A stretch of 64,000 nucleotides of DNA from Pseudomonadota bacterium (GTDB lineage: Bacteria; Cyanobacteriota; Vampirovibrionia; Obscuribacterales; Obscuribacteraceae). The translations under genes were made by a program, and so were the position numbers. The notes under the pieces were generated by a model. The model was not told the origin of the DNA. It did not search any database and saw only the letters and a list, made by a program, of their open reading frames with translations. Below are positions 63,650 through 64,000 of this stretch, piece after piece. The stretch lies in assembly GCA_021325555.1 (NCBI GenBank), contig JAJPGY010000033.1, positions 1 to 64,000 on the forward strand, written 5' to 3'. How positions within the stretch are numbered: the first letter of the stretch is position 1; each line of letters opens with the position of its first letter.

Positions 63650-64000
63650 TTAGCAGTTCAAAAACAGGCGGTCGCCTGATTCCGCCTGCTTGAGGAGCTC
63701 CTCGAGCGCGTACTTTACATGCAGGTAGGTAAGACCGCCCTGGACGAAGACCGCGTAAGGCTCGCGCAGGGGACCGTCGGCTGAAAGCTCGATCGTCGAC
63801 CCTTCTATAAAGGTGCCGCCGGCCATGACGATTGCCTCCTGGTAGCCGGGCATCGCTGCCGGCTCGGGGGCGACGTGGGCGTTGACCGGCGAAAGCCGCT
63901 GCAGCGCCCGGCAGAAGGCGACGAGCCGCTCCGGCGTCCCCAGCCTGATGCACTGGATGATATCGCTGCGCGGCTCGAGCGGACCCGGGCTGACCGCAAA
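63650..64000 (-). CDS. YnbB/aluminium-resistance family PLP enzyme, C-terminal part
   Basis: The last 116 codons of a gene that runs off the right end of the window. It matches the C-terminus of the methionine-gamma-lyase-like/aluminium resistance family (PF06838-type): RSDIIQCIRLGTPERLVAFCRALQ, SPVNAHVAPEPAAMPGYQEAIVMAGGTFIEGSTIELSADGPLREPYAVFVQGGLTYLHVK. These are PLP-dependent enzymes of about 420 residues whose Lys lies upstream, outside this window. Function in the family is poorly defined. It reads in the same direction as prs. Confidence 0.85.
   Translation of the reverse strand, partial: FAVSPGPLEPRSDIIQCIRLGTPERLVAFCRALQRLSPVNAHVAPEPAAMPGYQEAIVMAGGTFIEGSTIELSADGPLREPYAVFVQGGLTYLHVKYALEELLKQAESGDRLFLNC

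Overview
The window is about 64 kb of GC-rich bacterial chromosome with a didermal outline: an LpxI-type lipid A enzyme, many signal peptides and lipoproteins, and a periplasmic-type parvulin foldase. The abundance of TPR proteins, the type III glutamine synthetase and the general gene mix would fit a non-photosynthetic relative of Cyanobacteria (Obscuribacterales/Vampirovibrionia-like). That placement is an inference from gene content, not from a marker gene. Most of the window is dense, ordinary chromosome. Three stretches are visibly more AT-rich and look acquired or decaying: about 1-2000, 6500-8440 and 30480-32050.

Region by region. 1-2013: a truncated ABC exporter membrane domain and a secreted protein of unknown function, lying on the 3' side of a tRNA-Arg(ACG) gene that has its own terminator. 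2200-6505: a rhomboid-TPR fusion, a secreted low-complexity protein, lpxI and a secreted TPR protein. 6501-8418: an AT-rich insert bounded by a 15-bp direct repeat, with a CHAP/NlpC-like protein and a small secreted protein. 8502-18066: a JAMM-motif protein, a YjbQ-family protein, type III glutamine synthetase (glnN), a membrane protein, typA/rsgA diverging from each other, a GH1 beta-glucosidase and a small membrane protein. 18246-22658: a 1470-residue TPR protein built partly from four 219-residue super-repeats. 22964-30478: hpf, a secreted glycosidase-like protein, then nadE, a membrane protein, a two-domain beta-oxidation enzyme and thpR. 30475-32447: remnants of two flavin oxidoreductases around an intact NAD-dependent epimerase, next to an XRE regulator. 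32571-43777: an N-acetylmuramoyl-L-alanine amidase, mnmA, two TPR proteins, an unrecognised protein, mfd and a SurA/PrsA-like lipoprotein. 44094-48822: an ABC-2 exporter pair, a DUF2252 protein and a propeller lipoprotein. 48884-58489: a two-component system, an ArsR-type regulator and a six-gene membrane complex. 58476-64000: a CaCA-type exchanger, a beta-carbonic-anhydrase-like protein, a secreted unknown, a metallo-beta-lactamase-fold hydrolase, prs and the 3' end of a YnbB-type PLP enzyme.

The most interesting locus is the six-gene complex at 51246-58489. It has the layout of a group-4 (Hyf/Hyc/Ech) membrane hydrogenase, but its large subunit lacks both CxxC motifs that hold the NiFe centre, while the small subunit keeps the four cysteines of its iron-sulfur cluster. 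It is therefore an energy-converting-hydrogenase-related (Ehr-type) redox-driven ion pump of unknown substrate. A divergent ArsR-type repressor gene faces it, and a 26-bp inverted repeat overlaps both promoters.

A recurring feature of expression signals is a TATAAT-like box placed exactly seven bases before a start codon that has no useful Shine-Dalgarno sequence, which suggests leaderless mRNAs. Short GCATGC-centred palindromes and GC-rich repeat elements are scattered between operons.
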